Part shown: in pieces, positions 43,585 to 52,935 of the stretch
Position numbering within the stretch: position 1 is the stretch's first letter
Layout: each line of letters begins with the position of its first letter
Assembly (NCBI RefSeq): GCF_023016285.1
Contig: NZ_CP095413.1
Coordinates: 5,160,501 to 5,224,500, forward strand
Source of the DNA: Muricauda sp. SCSIO 64092
Lineage (GTDB): Bacteria; Bacteroidota; Bacteroidia; Flavobacteriales; Flavobacteriaceae
Reading direction: 5' to 3'
Length of the DNA stretch: 64,000 nt
Translations under genes and position numbers: made by a program
Notes under the pieces: model-generated
What the model was told of the DNA's origin: nothing
The model's input: the letters and a program-made list of their open reading frames with translations, nothing else
Databases searched by the model: none

Positions 43585-44485
43585 GTAAAAAAACGGTTTT
43601 TTTGTCCTTACTGAGTTCATAGGTAATACCCATGGGAACGAAAACGGATTTAAGGGCAATTTCCAGATCATCGTGTACAAAGGTTCCCGTGAAATGGCCT
43701 TGAATCATCCCAGGCGTAAAATCAAACGAGATGTCATAGTAGGTGCCCAATTCTTTCATAACGATTGGAAGTTCGGTATTGGAAAAACGACTCATACCGT
43801 TTTGCCACAACGGACGGGTATCCCCATGCTTAAATTCCAACAAAATCTTCCCTTTTAACTGAACGGCATCTCCAGCACTTAAGTACGCTTCTTGTTGCTC
43901 GATATCATTTTCATATCGCACTTCTCCTTCATAACAGTACAATTCAAAGGACGAGGGCCTCGCCTTGACATTGAATTCTGTGCCAAGTACGTTAATGGTG
44001 CCAGATTCGGTATTGACACTGAAGCCTTCACCTTTGGTCACTTTAAAGAAGCCCTCTCCGTTCAGGCTTACTACTTTATTGTCCATCCAAAAGAAACGCC
44101 TATGGGATAATTTCGATTGTGCATTTAGACTTACTTTTGTGCCATCCGGTAAAGCAACCGTTATTTTTTCCCCTACAGTGGTAGTGTAGGTCACTTTGCT
44201 GAAAAAGAGACCAAAAAGCACCAAGATTGACGCCGCAATTCCTACGGCATAGTAGAACCCCCTTAATCGGATGACTTTGACGGGTTTTTGATTTTCAATT
44301 TCCTTCCAGGTGCGTTCACGAAGTGCCTCTTTATCAAAATCAGGCTTCTTGAAAGCCTTTAATCCCTTCGCCAGGCGCTGATATTCTTCATATTCAGATG
44401 ATGCCTCAAACTCCGTACGCTCAGCTTCGGTCAACTCTCCGGAGAGCCAACGGGCCATTATGGTATCATCTTTTTCCTCAAACAT
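43565..44485 (-). CDS. FecR-family anti-sigma factor
   Basis: A 306-residue inner-membrane protein with one helix (YYAVGIAASILVLFGLFFS, about 78-96). The N-terminal cytoplasmic part starts DTIMARWLSGELTEAERTEF and binds the sigma factor. The periplasmic FecR domain follows (VALPDGTKVSLNAQSKLSHR near 118-137, GEGFFKVTKGEGFSVNTESG near 150-169). It should relay the signal from the STN domain of the receptor encoded next. The genes are in the standard order: sigma factor, anti-sigma factor, receptor. Confidence 0.93.
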   Translation of the reverse strand: MFEEKDDTIMARWLSGELTEAERTEFEASSEYEEYQRLAKGLKAFKKPDFDKEALRERTWKEIENQKPVKVIRLRGFYYAVGIAASILVLFGLFFSKVTYTTTVGEKITVALPDGTKVSLNAQSKLSHRRFFWMDNKVVSLNGEGFFKVTKGEGFSVNTESGTINVLGTEFNVKARPSSFELYCYEGEVRYENDIEQQEAYLSAGDAVQLKGKILLEFKHGDTRPLWQNGMSRFSNTELPIVMKELGTYYDISFDFTPGMIQGHFTGTFVHDDLEIALKSVFVPMGITYELSKDKKTVFLHVHERQ

Positions 44486-44541
44486 AATTTTGTTGCATCT
44501 ATCTAGGGAACAGGCTGTTCTTTTTTTACCCTACCCCCATA

Positions 44542-45054
44542 TTAAATAGTTTTCATGGTCTTCCGCAGTTTCACCAATGCTTTGTGCATCCGTTTTTCCA
44601 CTGCCTTTTGGGACACCCCCAAAAACCCGGCAATTTCCTTATAGGTCATTTGGTCCATTCGGTTCAACAAAAAAACCTCCCGTTGTCCTTCGGGCAAATC
44701 TGCTATGGCATTTTGCAATCGCTCCAGAAACTCTTTTTCCTCCAATTGAAATTCAGGGGTTTCCGTATTCAGGCCTTGCGTTGACTGCTTGGCATATTTC
44801 AACACCACCTTTTGGTGGTCCACTTGATTGTAAAATGCATTTTTGGCCACTTTAAAAAGAAAACCCCTGGCTTTCCCAAATAAAATCTTTTTGCAATTGT
44901 TCCACAATTTGATAAAAGCATCCTGCACCAAATCCTCCGCCTGTTGTAAGTCACCGCACTGATAGTAAAGGTAATTCCGAAGGGACTCCGAGTTCAAATC
45001 GAACAGTTCATTAAAAACCCTTTTGTCACAAACAGACTTTTCGCTTTGGTTCAT
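44542..45054 (-). CDS. FecI-like ECF sigma-70 factor
   Basis: A 170-residue extracytoplasmic function sigma factor. Region 2 contains QAEDLVQDAFIKLWNNCKKI (about 34-53), and region 4 contains GQREVFLLNRMDQMTYKEIA and GFLGVSQKAVEKRMHKALVK (about 121-160). It is first in the sigma/anti-sigma/TonB receptor operon and probably activates it. The gap of 56 bp to the FecR gene is short enough for co-transcription. Confidence 0.93.
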   Translation of the reverse strand: MNQSEKSVCDKRVFNELFDLNSESLRNYLYYQCGDLQQAEDLVQDAFIKLWNNCKKILFGKARGFLFKVAKNAFYNQVDHQKVVLKYAKQSTQGLNTETPEFQLEEKEFLERLQNAIADLPEGQREVFLLNRMDQMTYKEIAGFLGVSQKAVEKRMHKALVKLRKTMKTI

Positions 45055-45132
45055 GAAAAGATTTTTTTGTTAGGGGGGTGGGGTGAATTCAAAGTATCCT
45101 GTTCTACTATCAAAACTAAAAAAATCTTGGTA

Positions 45133-46709
45133 ATGAATGTCCCAAAGCAATTTAAGTTCATCCTTGTTGGGTTAAGTCTAATGGCGTTGTTTTCCGTATT
45201 GTACAAAACCAATTTGTTGTCCAAACATGAAAATTCCTTTAAGGCCGATGAAAGCTACCACATTACCTATCGGTTTTTTTTAAGACTGATTCGGGGAGCA
45301 CTTTTATCAAAGCCTATTTGCCAAAGAACAATGTCCGACAACAAATTAAGGGGCAGAAGAACATGCTGCCCAGGCATATACAGTTTACAACACTGGCCGA
45401 GGGTCCGAACCTTAGGGGCCACTGGTTGACCGAAGTTGAAAATACCTATGAAAGTGTTAGCTATTCCTTTTTGTTCAGGGGCAAGGGCCAAATTTTCGGA
45501 TTGCCCCAAAACTTTAAACCCTATCCAAGTGGAATGGAATCCTATTTGGTCGCCACCAAGAACATTCAGGCTACAGCATCACAAATTAAGCAGTTGGCAA
45601 GAAATTTAAAGCAGGGCACCTCTTCGGACCGGGAAACCATTCAAGCATTATTCAACTATGTTCACCATATTCCCTCCGCGCCCATCATTACACTCACGGA
45701 TGCACTGAGTGCCTTGGAGCGTAATGAGGCTTCCTGCAACGGCAAAAGTCGTTTATTGGTAGCGTTGGCCAGAAGTTTGGGATATCCGGCCCGCATTAAG
45801 GGAGGTATTATCTTAAAGGAATCGAATAAACGCACTTCCCATGCCTGGACGGAGCTTTTCATCAATGGCGTTTGGGTCCCTTTTGATGCCCTGAACGGAC
45901 ATTTTGCCTATTTGCCTGCCAATTACCTCGAGCTGTACCAAGGGGATGCTTTTTTAATTACCCACAGCCCAGGGATACAATTCGATTATTCCTATGAAAT
46001 CAACAGACAGGAATCCTTACCAATGCTTAACGAGGAAGCTGAAGAGGTGAAAAAAGTGACGACGTTCTCCTTATGGGGTTTGGTCAAAAACAAATCCATT
46101 TCAAAAAAGAACCTGTTTTTATTACTGATGCTTCCCCTGGGAGGTTTGATGGTTGCCCTGCTTCGGAATATTGTGGGCATACGTACGTTTGGAGTGTTCC
46201 TGCCTGTTTTAATTGCCTTTTCCTTATTGGAAACAGGTCTTGTCACCGGGATGGCGCTATTTCTTTTTTTGATTCTATTTGTTGGGTTCATTACCCGTCC
46301 TTTTGATGCTTTAGGGTTGCTCCATACCCCAAAATTGGTCATTTCATTGACCCTTATGGTCCTGGTTATGGCCTTGGGAAATTACTTGGGCATTTCCTCT
46401 GGAATTGCCTGGTTGAGTTCCTTAACACTTTTCCCTACCATCATCTTGACCATATCAGCGGAACGGTTTTCAAAATTGATCGTGGAGGACGGATTTCAAA
46501 AAGCGACCGGCACCTTGGTACAGACCCTATTAGCGGTAGGTATTTGTTTTTTGCTCTTTTCAATAAAAGGATTGGATGCCATTCTGATCCTGTTCCCGGA
46601 ACTTTTGTTGTTGGTCATCAGTGCTTGCATGGTATTGGGTCGGTATGTGGGCCTTAGATGGACCGAGCTTTTAAGATTTAAACCCTTATTAAATTCCAAA
46701 ATCGCCTAG
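45133..46709 (+). CDS. Transglutaminase-like domain fused to 7TM protein (UUP1-type), frameshifted at a T8 tract
   Basis: Two frames make one protein: ATG 45133 encodes KFILVGLSLMALFSVLY (a membrane helix) up to YHITYRFF, and a second frame continues with KTDSGSTFIKAYLPKNN to 46709. They meet at eight T (45274-45281); one more or two fewer T would restore one reading frame. A transglutaminase-like domain (EASCNGKSRLLVALARSLGY, Cys codon at 45735; SHAWTEL, His codon at 45840; PFDALNG, Asp codon at 45885) is followed by seven helices (about 46100-46680). Pfam describes such fusions as inactive transglutaminases, but here a Cys-His-Asp set is present. ATP-grasp ligase and barrel genes follow closely. 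Known relatives form peptide-ligase gene clusters. Confidence 0.8.
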
Positions 46710-46711
46710 CT

Positions 46712-47596
46712 ATGTTAAAGAAGATATTCCAGATCAACAACCCCAAGGGGGTGATTGGCCTCAATCGTCGCAATATTGAATTTATATACCCACATAATCA
46801 ACGCAAACACTATGCGATGGCAGATGATAAGGTGAAGACCAAGATGATTCTGCACAAAAACCATATTGCCTGTGCCCGCACCTATGCGGTCATTGAGCGT
46901 ATCAGCCAAATCAAGGCCATATGGGCAAGCTTGCAGTGCCAAGAAACTTTGGTTCTTAAACCGGCAAAAGGCTGTGGGGGCGGGGGCATCAAAATCCTAA
47001 GGAAGAACAAGGATGGTCAATGGCAGAGTAGTGGTAGGACCTTGACCGATTCGCAGATATTCCATCATATCACAAGTATTATTTCCGGCTTATTTTCCAT
47101 GGCTTCCAACGATGTGTGTTTGATTGAGGAGTGTATTGTGCCACATCCGTTTTTTGCTGAGATATATGATAGGGGAGTGCCTGATTTCAGAATCATTACG
47201 CTAAAAGAAGAGCCTTTAATGGCCATGCTTCGCATGCCCACTTCTAAATCCGACGGAAAGGCCAATCTGCATCAAAAGGGTGTAGGTATTGGGGTTGACA
47301 TGAAAAACGGCACCTTGACAAAAGTATATAACGGCAAATCGTATTCAGATCACCATCCGGATAATATAACCCAGGTGCATGGAAAAAGAATCCCTTACTG
47401 GTTTACCATGTTGCAACTCGCCAAAAAAACGGCCAAGGCCTTTCCCCTGGAGTATCTGGGTATCGATCTGGTCATTGATAAGGTCAAAGGACCCCAAATC
47501 ATGGAAGTCAACGTGCGCCCTGGTTTAGGAATTCAGCTGGTCAATCAATGTGGATTACAATCGGCATCACAAAAAACCTATAAAATAAAGTTATGA
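46712..47596 (+). CDS. RimK-like ATP-grasp ligase (alpha-L-glutamate ligase-like)
   Basis: A 294-residue ATP-grasp enzyme that joins a carboxylate to an amine using ATP. The nucleotide site is seen in LVLKPAKGCGGGGIKIL near residues 81-97, LIEECIVPHPFF near 138-149, and the metal/catalytic segment IMEVNVRPGLGIQLVN near 266-281. No signal peptide, so cytoplasmic. It starts 2 bp after the 7TM-transglutaminase gene and overlaps the next gene by 4 bp. In proteobacterial relatives this ligase is also linked to the 7TM protein, and a role in adding amino acids to a peptide or protein is proposed. Confidence 0.88.
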   Translation: MLKKIFQINNPKGVIGLNRRNIEFIYPHNQRKHYAMADDKVKTKMILHKNHIACARTYAVIERISQIKAIWASLQCQETLVLKPAKGCGGGGIKILRKNKDGQWQSSGRTLTDSQIFHHITSIISGLFSMASNDVCLIEECIVPHPFFAEIYDRGVPDFRIITLKEEPLMAMLRMPTSKSDGKANLHQKGVGIGVDMKNGTLTKVYNGKSYSDHHPDNITQVHGKRIPYWFTMLQLAKKTAKAFPLEYLGIDLVIDKVKGPQIMEVNVRPGLGIQLVNQCGLQSASQKTYKIKL

Positions 47597-48711
47597 AAAA
47601 TGCAATTTCACTCATTCTGGTGCTGGCAAGTACCTTATGTTTCCCCCAAGAACGACATCGTTTTGAAGCAGGTAGCCAAACCGGCTACGAATACAACTAT
47701 TTTAAGGGCCCCGACCAATTATTGGTCAATGGTTCCCTTTTAAATGAAGATGATCTGATTGCCAGTAGCGGTTATCTGGATGTCTTCTTTGATTATGATT
47801 ACCGTTACAAGTGGAAGGGGCATCGTTTTCGTGCTTCGGTGACTCCCTTTGCCCGCATATTTCAGGAAAACAGTTCGGATAGTTATTGGAGTTTGGATGT
47901 AGCGATGAAATACGACTACAAGCTGTCCAAGAAAACGAAGCTTTTGGGTGAGGTCAATTTTCAGCGAATGAACCGAGAGGGATTGGACGGCGCACAGGAT
48001 ATTCTGGTGAACCCTTTGGGGTATAGCAATTACGGGGGCTCCGCAGGGATTGCCTTCGAGCCGCTACAAAAGAACAAAACAACGGTGGAGGGCTTTTATA
48101 ACTTCAAGAATTTTGATGCGTATGGCATTCGCGACCTTCAATTTAATGCATATGGGCTGCGATTGGCCACCAAGCAGGAATTTAGGCCTGGACGTTATGA
48201 ACATGCCTTTGGCTTTACCGCTTATTATAAAAAGAGGTTATATGACACGTTCAATGCGGAAGATACCCCACAAAATGGGCAGCGTAATTGGGACTATGCC
48301 AAGATTATGGCCTTTTATGAACTGCCCTTGGGCGGCAATCTGGAGCTTGAACCGCAAATGACCTATTATGGGCGCTTTGACCGACTCGAAAATCGGTCTG
48401 GTTTTAATCAATATGGTCCGGGATTGCGTTTACGCTTTGCTAACGACAAGACAAAGATCAGTGCAACGATCAAGCATTTTATACGGAACTATAGTGTTAT
48501 TACTGCACCAGGGGCAGAAGGGGAGAGGCTACAATACAAATACACCGATATGTTCCTACGGTTTGAACATCAACTGCCCATAAAGGGGTTGTTGTTTACA
48601 GGTACGACTTACAGCCGTTTTCGGGAGACCAATACCGTTGATCTGGCCTCACGATCGTTTCGGGGCTATACCAACCAATACGCTGGAGTTGGGTTGCTAT
48701 GGCAATTGTGA
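47593..48711 (+). CDS. Predicted outer-membrane beta-barrel protein of the ligase/7TM locus
   Basis: A 372-residue protein with a signal peptide (AISLILVLASTLCFPQ, about 4-19). The mature chain is made of Tyr/Phe/Arg-rich alternating strands (FDYDYRYKWKGHRFRASVTP, then QPLIKHFIRNY-like stretches) ending in GVGLLWQL, typical for outer-membrane barrels of 12-16 strands. ATGA overlap with the ATP-grasp gene indicates coupled translation. The genes thus span cytoplasm, inner membrane and outer membrane, which suggests synthesis and export of a modified peptide or tag. No specific barrel family is recognised. Confidence 0.7.
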   Translation: MKNAISLILVLASTLCFPQERHRFEAGSQTGYEYNYFKGPDQLLVNGSLLNEDDLIASSGYLDVFFDYDYRYKWKGHRFRASVTPFARIFQENSSDSYWSLDVAMKYDYKLSKKTKLLGEVNFQRMNREGLDGAQDILVNPLGYSNYGGSAGIAFEPLQKNKTTVEGFYNFKNFDAYGIRDLQFNAYGLRLATKQEFRPGRYEHAFGFTAYYKKRLYDTFNAEDTPQNGQRNWDYAKIMAFYELPLGGNLELEPQMTYYGRFDRLENRSGFNQYGPGLRLRFANDKTKISATIKHFIRNYSVITAPGAEGERLQYKYTDMFLRFEHQLPIKGLLFTGTTYSRFRETNTVDLASRSFRGYTNQYAGVGLLWQL

Positions 48712-48763
48712 TGTTTTCAGCGTACCTAAATTCCTCACTTTTGTCAAGGGTTGATACCTGCTT

Positions 48764-49675
48764 TCAATTTAGGGATTGCCTAAAGGCAAAGGGTGAAATA
48801 TTCGTCTTGCTCTTGAACAATTTGGAAAATGACGTTGCGTGTTCAAAACCCAGTTCAAAGGCAATCTCACTTACATTGAGTTCCGTGGTGGACAATTTTT
48901 CCTTGGCAATCGCTATTAATTTATTGTGGATGTGCTGTTGGGTGCTCTGCCCACTCACCGCCTTCAATAATGCGCTCAGGTAGTTAGGGGAAAGATTCAG
49001 GTGCTCAGCAATCTCCGCAACTGTCGGGATTCCCTTAAAAAGCGTGTTTTCTTCCTTAAAATGACCGTTTAATACCTCCTCCAGTTTTGCCAGAACTTGG
49101 TGATTGGTTTTTTTACGGGTAAGGAATTGTCGTTCGTAAAAGCGTTCCGCATAATTGAGCAGCAACTCCATTTGGGAAACAATGATATTTTCACTGAACT
49201 TGTCCATATTGGATTGGTACTCCCTTTGGATGTTTCGCAACAGATCATCGATTATTCTTTCCTCTTTTTCGGAAAGAAAAAGCGCCTCATTAACAGCATA
49301 GCCGAAGAAATCATAGTTCTTGATGGTCTTTGCCAGGGAAGTGCCCCAAAAAAAATCTGGATGGACAAGCAGGAGCCAACCGGATGCCTCGGTCTTTATA
49401 TTTTGGTCGACTTCCAGGGTAAGAACCTGTTGGGGAGCGACAAATGTCAATACCCCCTCGTTAAAATCATATACCTGTTGTCCATAATTGAACTTAGTGC
49501 TTACGTTTCGTTTGAGGCCAATGGAATAAAACTCCTGCACCCATTTAATTTGATGGTCCTCGACCGGATAAGCCACCTTTCCATAGTCCACCAAGCTGAT
49601 CAATGGATGTTCCGGCATAGGTACATTGCCATATTGGTGAAACTCGCTTATGGTTTTGAATCGGTACATATTCAT
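48764..49675 (-). CDS. AraC-family transcriptional regulator (module 1)
   Basis: A 303-residue regulator. N-terminal cupin-like sensing part (about 1-180, with MPEHPLISLVDYGKV near 19-33), C-terminal AraC domain (about 200-303: AEIAEHLNLSPNYLSALLKA, then ELGFEHATSFSKLFKSKTN and ISPFAFRQSLN). It is paralogous along its whole length to the regulator at 50660-51565. It lies 33 bp downstream of an SDR gene on the same strand, so the SDR gene and this regulator may be one transcript. Confidence 0.9.
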   Translation of the reverse strand: MNMYRFKTISEFHQYGNVPMPEHPLISLVDYGKVAYPVEDHQIKWVQEFYSIGLKRNVSTKFNYGQQVYDFNEGVLTFVAPQQVLTLEVDQNIKTEASGWLLLVHPDFFWGTSLAKTIKNYDFFGYAVNEALFLSEKEERIIDDLLRNIQREYQSNMDKFSENIIVSQMELLLNYAERFYERQFLTRKKTNHQVLAKLEEVLNGHFKEENTLFKGIPTVAEIAEHLNLSPNYLSALLKAVSGQSTQQHIHNKLIAIAKEKLSTTELNVSEIAFELGFEHATSFSKLFKSKTNISPFAFRQSLN

Positions 49676-49707
49676 ATTTTGCGGTGATGGACCACGGGAA
49701 TAAAGTT

Positions 49708-50547
49708 CTAAAAACCCGTTGACGTACCCAAAACCTTGTTGTTCTCCATAGCTTTTTGAATGGCTTCTATTTTCATGCCGGCATATTGATAGGCATCTTC
49801 TCCCATAAAGAAATGTACGGGAGGGTTTTCCTGTTCACTCAAATGCATCAATACTTCTGCTGCCTTTTCAGGATCGTTGGGCTGGTTTCCATCTATATCG
49901 TTCAAATGGGCCTGTTCCATGTCGCGAGCAGCTTTGTACGTGTCGATGGGATTCGATGGTGTCTTTACCGAGCCCTTGGACAAAAAACTGGTCCTGAAAT
50001 AACCGGGGTATACCAAAGTGGTGTGTACACCAAACGGTTTCATTTCCTCGGAAAGAGCCTCCGTTAGGCCCGCCACCGCAAACTTTGTGGAGCAATAGAC
50101 ACCGAAACCTGCAAAGTTCCCCACATAACCTCCTATGGACGAAATGTTAAAAATATGTCCTGATTGCTGTGCTCTCAGAAAAGGTGCCACATTACGAATC
50201 ACGTTCAGGGCACCGAACACATTTACATCATAGTTGTTCCTTGCTTCCCGGTCCGTCAGTTCCTCCAATGTCCCGATCTGACTGTAGCCGGCATTGTTGA
50301 CCACAACATCTATTGTCCCAAAATGAGCTATAGCCTCCTCGATGGACTGTTTGACACTGGTATTCTGAACCAGGTCCATTGCCATCGGCAAGAAATCTTC
50401 ATTTTTCTTACCTACGCTTTCAATTAATGCCTGCTTGTTTCTGGAAGTAGCTGCAACCCAGTATCCACTGTCCAAAAGTTTTTTGACCAAGTGTAACCCC
50501 AGGCCCTGGGATGCCCCGGTGACGAACCATACTTTTTTTGAATCCAT
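49708..50547 (-). CDS. Short-chain dehydrogenase/reductase
   Basis: A 279-residue NAD(P)-dependent oxidoreductase. The nucleotide-binding TGASQGLG is at residues about 11-18, NNAG near 87-90, and the active site Ser of NISSIGG near 138-144 with YCSTK near 157-161. The C-terminal region resembles the classical SDRs related to ketoacyl-type reductases. Cytoplasmic, no signal peptide. It lies between two paralogous AraC regulators and near an NmrA-type gene, so it may be induced under the same conditions. Substrate unknown. Confidence 0.92.
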   Translation of the reverse strand: MDSKKVWFVTGASQGLGLHLVKKLLDSGYWVAATSRNKQALIESVGKKNEDFLPMAMDLVQNTSVKQSIEEAIAHFGTIDVVVNNAGYSQIGTLEELTDREARNNYDVNVFGALNVIRNVAPFLRAQQSGHIFNISSIGGYVGNFAGFGVYCSTKFAVAGLTEALSEEMKPFGVHTTLVYPGYFRTSFLSKGSVKTPSNPIDTYKAARDMEQAHLNDIDGNQPNDPEKAAEVLMHLSEQENPPVHFFMGEDAYQYAGMKIEAIQKAMENNKVLGTSTGF

Positions 50548-50659
50548 ATTGTATTAAAGTTTAAAAATTACATCACAAAGATTATCGATTCCGGTGATCA
50601 AAATCTTTCCAAATCCTGGAAATGGATAGTCAAATCTACTTTGGGATGTATACCAACGG

Positions 50660-51565
50660 TCAATTGAAGGATTGCCTAAACTCGGAAGGAGTGAGGTTGG
50701 TTTTTGATTTAAAGAACTTACTGAACGACTGTGGATAATCAAATCCCAACTGGAATGCGATTTCACTGATAGAGGATTCCCTTATGGCCAATTTTTCCTT
50801 GGCCTGCTCTATGAGCTTGTCCTGTATATGTTGTTGGGTGCTTTTTCCGGTCAGCACTTTTAACAGACTGCTCAAATAATTTGGGGAGACGTTCAAGGAA
50901 CCTGAAATGTCCAGAACCGTGGGCAAACCCTTGCTGGCCAAGTCTCCCTTGTTGAAATGATTACTCAGAATTTTTTCCAAGCGGACCAGGATTTGATGGT
51001 TTTCCTTTTCCCGCGTTAGGAATTGGCGATGGTAGAACCTATTGGCATAGTTCAGCAAGGTCTCAATACGTGAGATGATGACCGGTTTACTGAAATTATC
51101 AATGTTTGAGCGGCATTCTTCCCGGATGCCCCGTAATACCCCTACTATGGTTTCCTCCTCTTTTTCGGACAGATGGAGTGCCTCGTTCACCGCATACCCA
51201 AAGTATTCAAATTGCTTGATTTTGGATGATAGTTGCGTGTCCCAAAAGAGGTCGGGATGTATGAGCAAAAGCCACCCCGAATGGGTCAGGTCCCTTGTTC
51301 CTCGAATGGAATACACTTGGTTCGGCGCAATGAAAAACATACTGCCCTTGTCAAAATCATACTCCCGCTGCCCATAGACCAAGGTACCACTCGCATTTTT
51401 TTTCAGTGCGATGGAATAAAAGTCCTGTACGATATGCTCGGGCTCATCATCCCTGAGCTTGTTGATCTCCTCAATACGGAAGACACTGATCAATGGATGC
51501 GACGGTCCGGGAAGTCCCCGAAAGTTATGGTATTGGCCAATAGTTTTTATGCTATACGGTTGCAT
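50660..51565 (-). CDS. AraC-family transcriptional regulator (module 2)
   Basis: A 301-residue AraC regulator similar to that at 48764-49675: GPSHPLISVFRIEEI near residues 20-34 matches MPEHPLISLVDYGKV, and QDFYSIALKKNASG near 47-60 matches QEFYSIGLKRNVST. The C-terminal domain reads GSLNVSPNYLSSLLKVLTGK, then LGFDYPQSFSKFFKSKTNLT. The gene follows the NmrA-type gene by 8 bp, so the pair is probably one operon. This suggests that an AraC/oxidoreductase module was duplicated and diverged. Confidence 0.9.
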   Translation of the reverse strand: MQPYSIKTIGQYHNFRGLPGPSHPLISVFRIEEINKLRDDEPEHIVQDFYSIALKKNASGTLVYGQREYDFDKGSMFFIAPNQVYSIRGTRDLTHSGWLLLIHPDLFWDTQLSSKIKQFEYFGYAVNEALHLSEKEEETIVGVLRGIREECRSNIDNFSKPVIISRIETLLNYANRFYHRQFLTREKENHQILVRLEKILSNHFNKGDLASKGLPTVLDISGSLNVSPNYLSSLLKVLTGKSTQQHIQDKLIEQAKEKLAIRESSISEIAFQLGFDYPQSFSKFFKSKTNLTPSEFRQSFN

Positions 51566-51573
51566 GGTACCTC

Positions 51574-52473
51574 TTATTTTTGATGGTAGACCACCGCGAA
51601 CTCTTGGGCAAAATCCTTCATTTTGACACTGCCAAAGATATGGGGCCTGTGCAAGTTATAATCTTCATACAATAATCCACTGCGGATGGCAGCATACATT
51701 TCCACCATTCCCTGGGCAATTGCCGGTTGCATTCCCGCACTTTCCAGACTTTGCAACAACTGCCCATCCGTAATCATTACCCATTTTAGGTTTGGCTTGC
51801 CAACGGCTGCGCCCAATATGCCCGCCAATTCACCATAGGTCAACTCTTCACTGGCAATGTAACGAACCTTTCTTCCAGATGATACGACATTGATTTCTTC
51901 GGCAGTGCAAGCGGCGATATCCATAGGGGAAACCCATGCATTGACGTTATCTTCTTCCAGATTGCTTCCCATAATCCCATGTTCCTTTATCAAAGGCACG
52001 AACTGGAATAAGTTGTAATAGATCTCCGTAGGTCTTATATGGGTGACTGCCACGTCTTCGGGTAAACGGTCCAGGCGTTGCTCTACATGATAGGTACCTT
52101 TCAATATACCATTACCCTCATTCAAATGCGCACCTATACTACTGAGATTGACCACACGCTTGACATCGCTTTTTCGAACGGCTTCCGCAAAACTATTTCC
52201 AAGTTCTTTGAAATAGGCGGGCAAATTAAGGTCATGATCAAAATAATTCGCTGGAGGAGTCAACGTATATACCACATCCGCTCCTGTAAAACTGGAAGCC
52301 AAGAAATCGATATCCTGTAGTTTTCCAATGGCCGCCACTGCCCCCAATTCCGCTATTTCATTTCTTCTTGCAGGCGTACTGCTAATTACGGTAACATGAT
52401 GTCCTTCTTTAATCAGTATTTGGGCCAAAGGTGTCCCAATTCGCCCCAAAGACCCTGTAAGTGTAATTTTCAT
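51574..52473 (-). CDS. NmrA-family NAD(P)-binding protein
   Basis: A 299-residue atypical SDR. The N-terminal Rossmann motif LTGSLGRIGTPLAQ (about 4-17), the later TPPANYFDHD and VNLSSIGAHL near 110-119, and the C-terminal EELTYGELAGILGAAVGKP are typical of NmrA-like proteins. These act as redox sensors or quinone/ether-type reductases. The usual YxxxK is not clear, so a sensor role is also possible. It is upstream of the AraC gene at 50660 and probably shares its promoter. Confidence 0.88.
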   Translation of the reverse strand: MKITLTGSLGRIGTPLAQILIKEGHHVTVISSTPARRNEIAELGAVAAIGKLQDIDFLASSFTGADVVYTLTPPANYFDHDLNLPAYFKELGNSFAEAVRKSDVKRVVNLSSIGAHLNEGNGILKGTYHVEQRLDRLPEDVAVTHIRPTEIYYNLFQFVPLIKEHGIMGSNLEEDNVNAWVSPMDIAACTAEEINVVSSGRKVRYIASEELTYGELAGILGAAVGKPNLKWVMITDGQLLQSLESAGMQPAIAQGMVEMYAAIRSGLLYEDYNLHRPHIFGSVKMKDFAQEFAVVYHQK

Positions 52474-52727
52474 GTGCTTTTGTTTTTAATACGTACAAAG
52501 TTCGGTTTGGGAAAGGAGTTTTATGTGCCGAAATATACGTTCATTGTGTTCAAATATTGGTTTTTGTATTCTTAGTGCAGGGAAGGATCGTAAAATACGC
52601 CATTGTTCAAAAAAGGGCCCTTTTAGGGAACTTTTGAAATAATCAATCCGTGTGCAATACTTCCAAAAAGTTTATTTCATCGTACGAATTAATTCATTTA
52701 ATTTATGACATAAAATAAACTATTGTC

Positions 52728-52895
52728 ATGGTTTTAAATATGCTAGGGTCACTACATCAGAACAAAAACCCTTCAAAAAATAATCTAATGGACAACAAAA
52801 AGAAAAAAAACTGGAGGGCCTTCGCCATCGGAATTTTGGTAGGGGTTATTTTATACCAATTGCTATTCAATGTGATTATTCCAAATCTGTTTTAA
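52728..52895 (+). CDS. 55-residue single-helix membrane protein
   Basis: A short gene from ATG 52728 (or ATG 52788) to TAA 52895. A basic N-terminal half (KNPSKNNLMDNKKKKNWRAF) is followed by one hydrophobic segment (IGILVGVILYQLLFNVII). It precedes the DUF6090-like gene by 40 bp and the 17-bp linker AGTTCAAATAAACGATT occupies the gap. Probably real; function unknown. Confidence 0.5.
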   Translation: MVLNMLGSLHQNKNPSKNNLMDNKKKKNWRAFAIGILVGVILYQLLFNVIIPNLF

Positions 52896-52935
52896 AACCG
52901 ATAGTTCAAATAAACGATTAGTAGGAATCAAAAAA

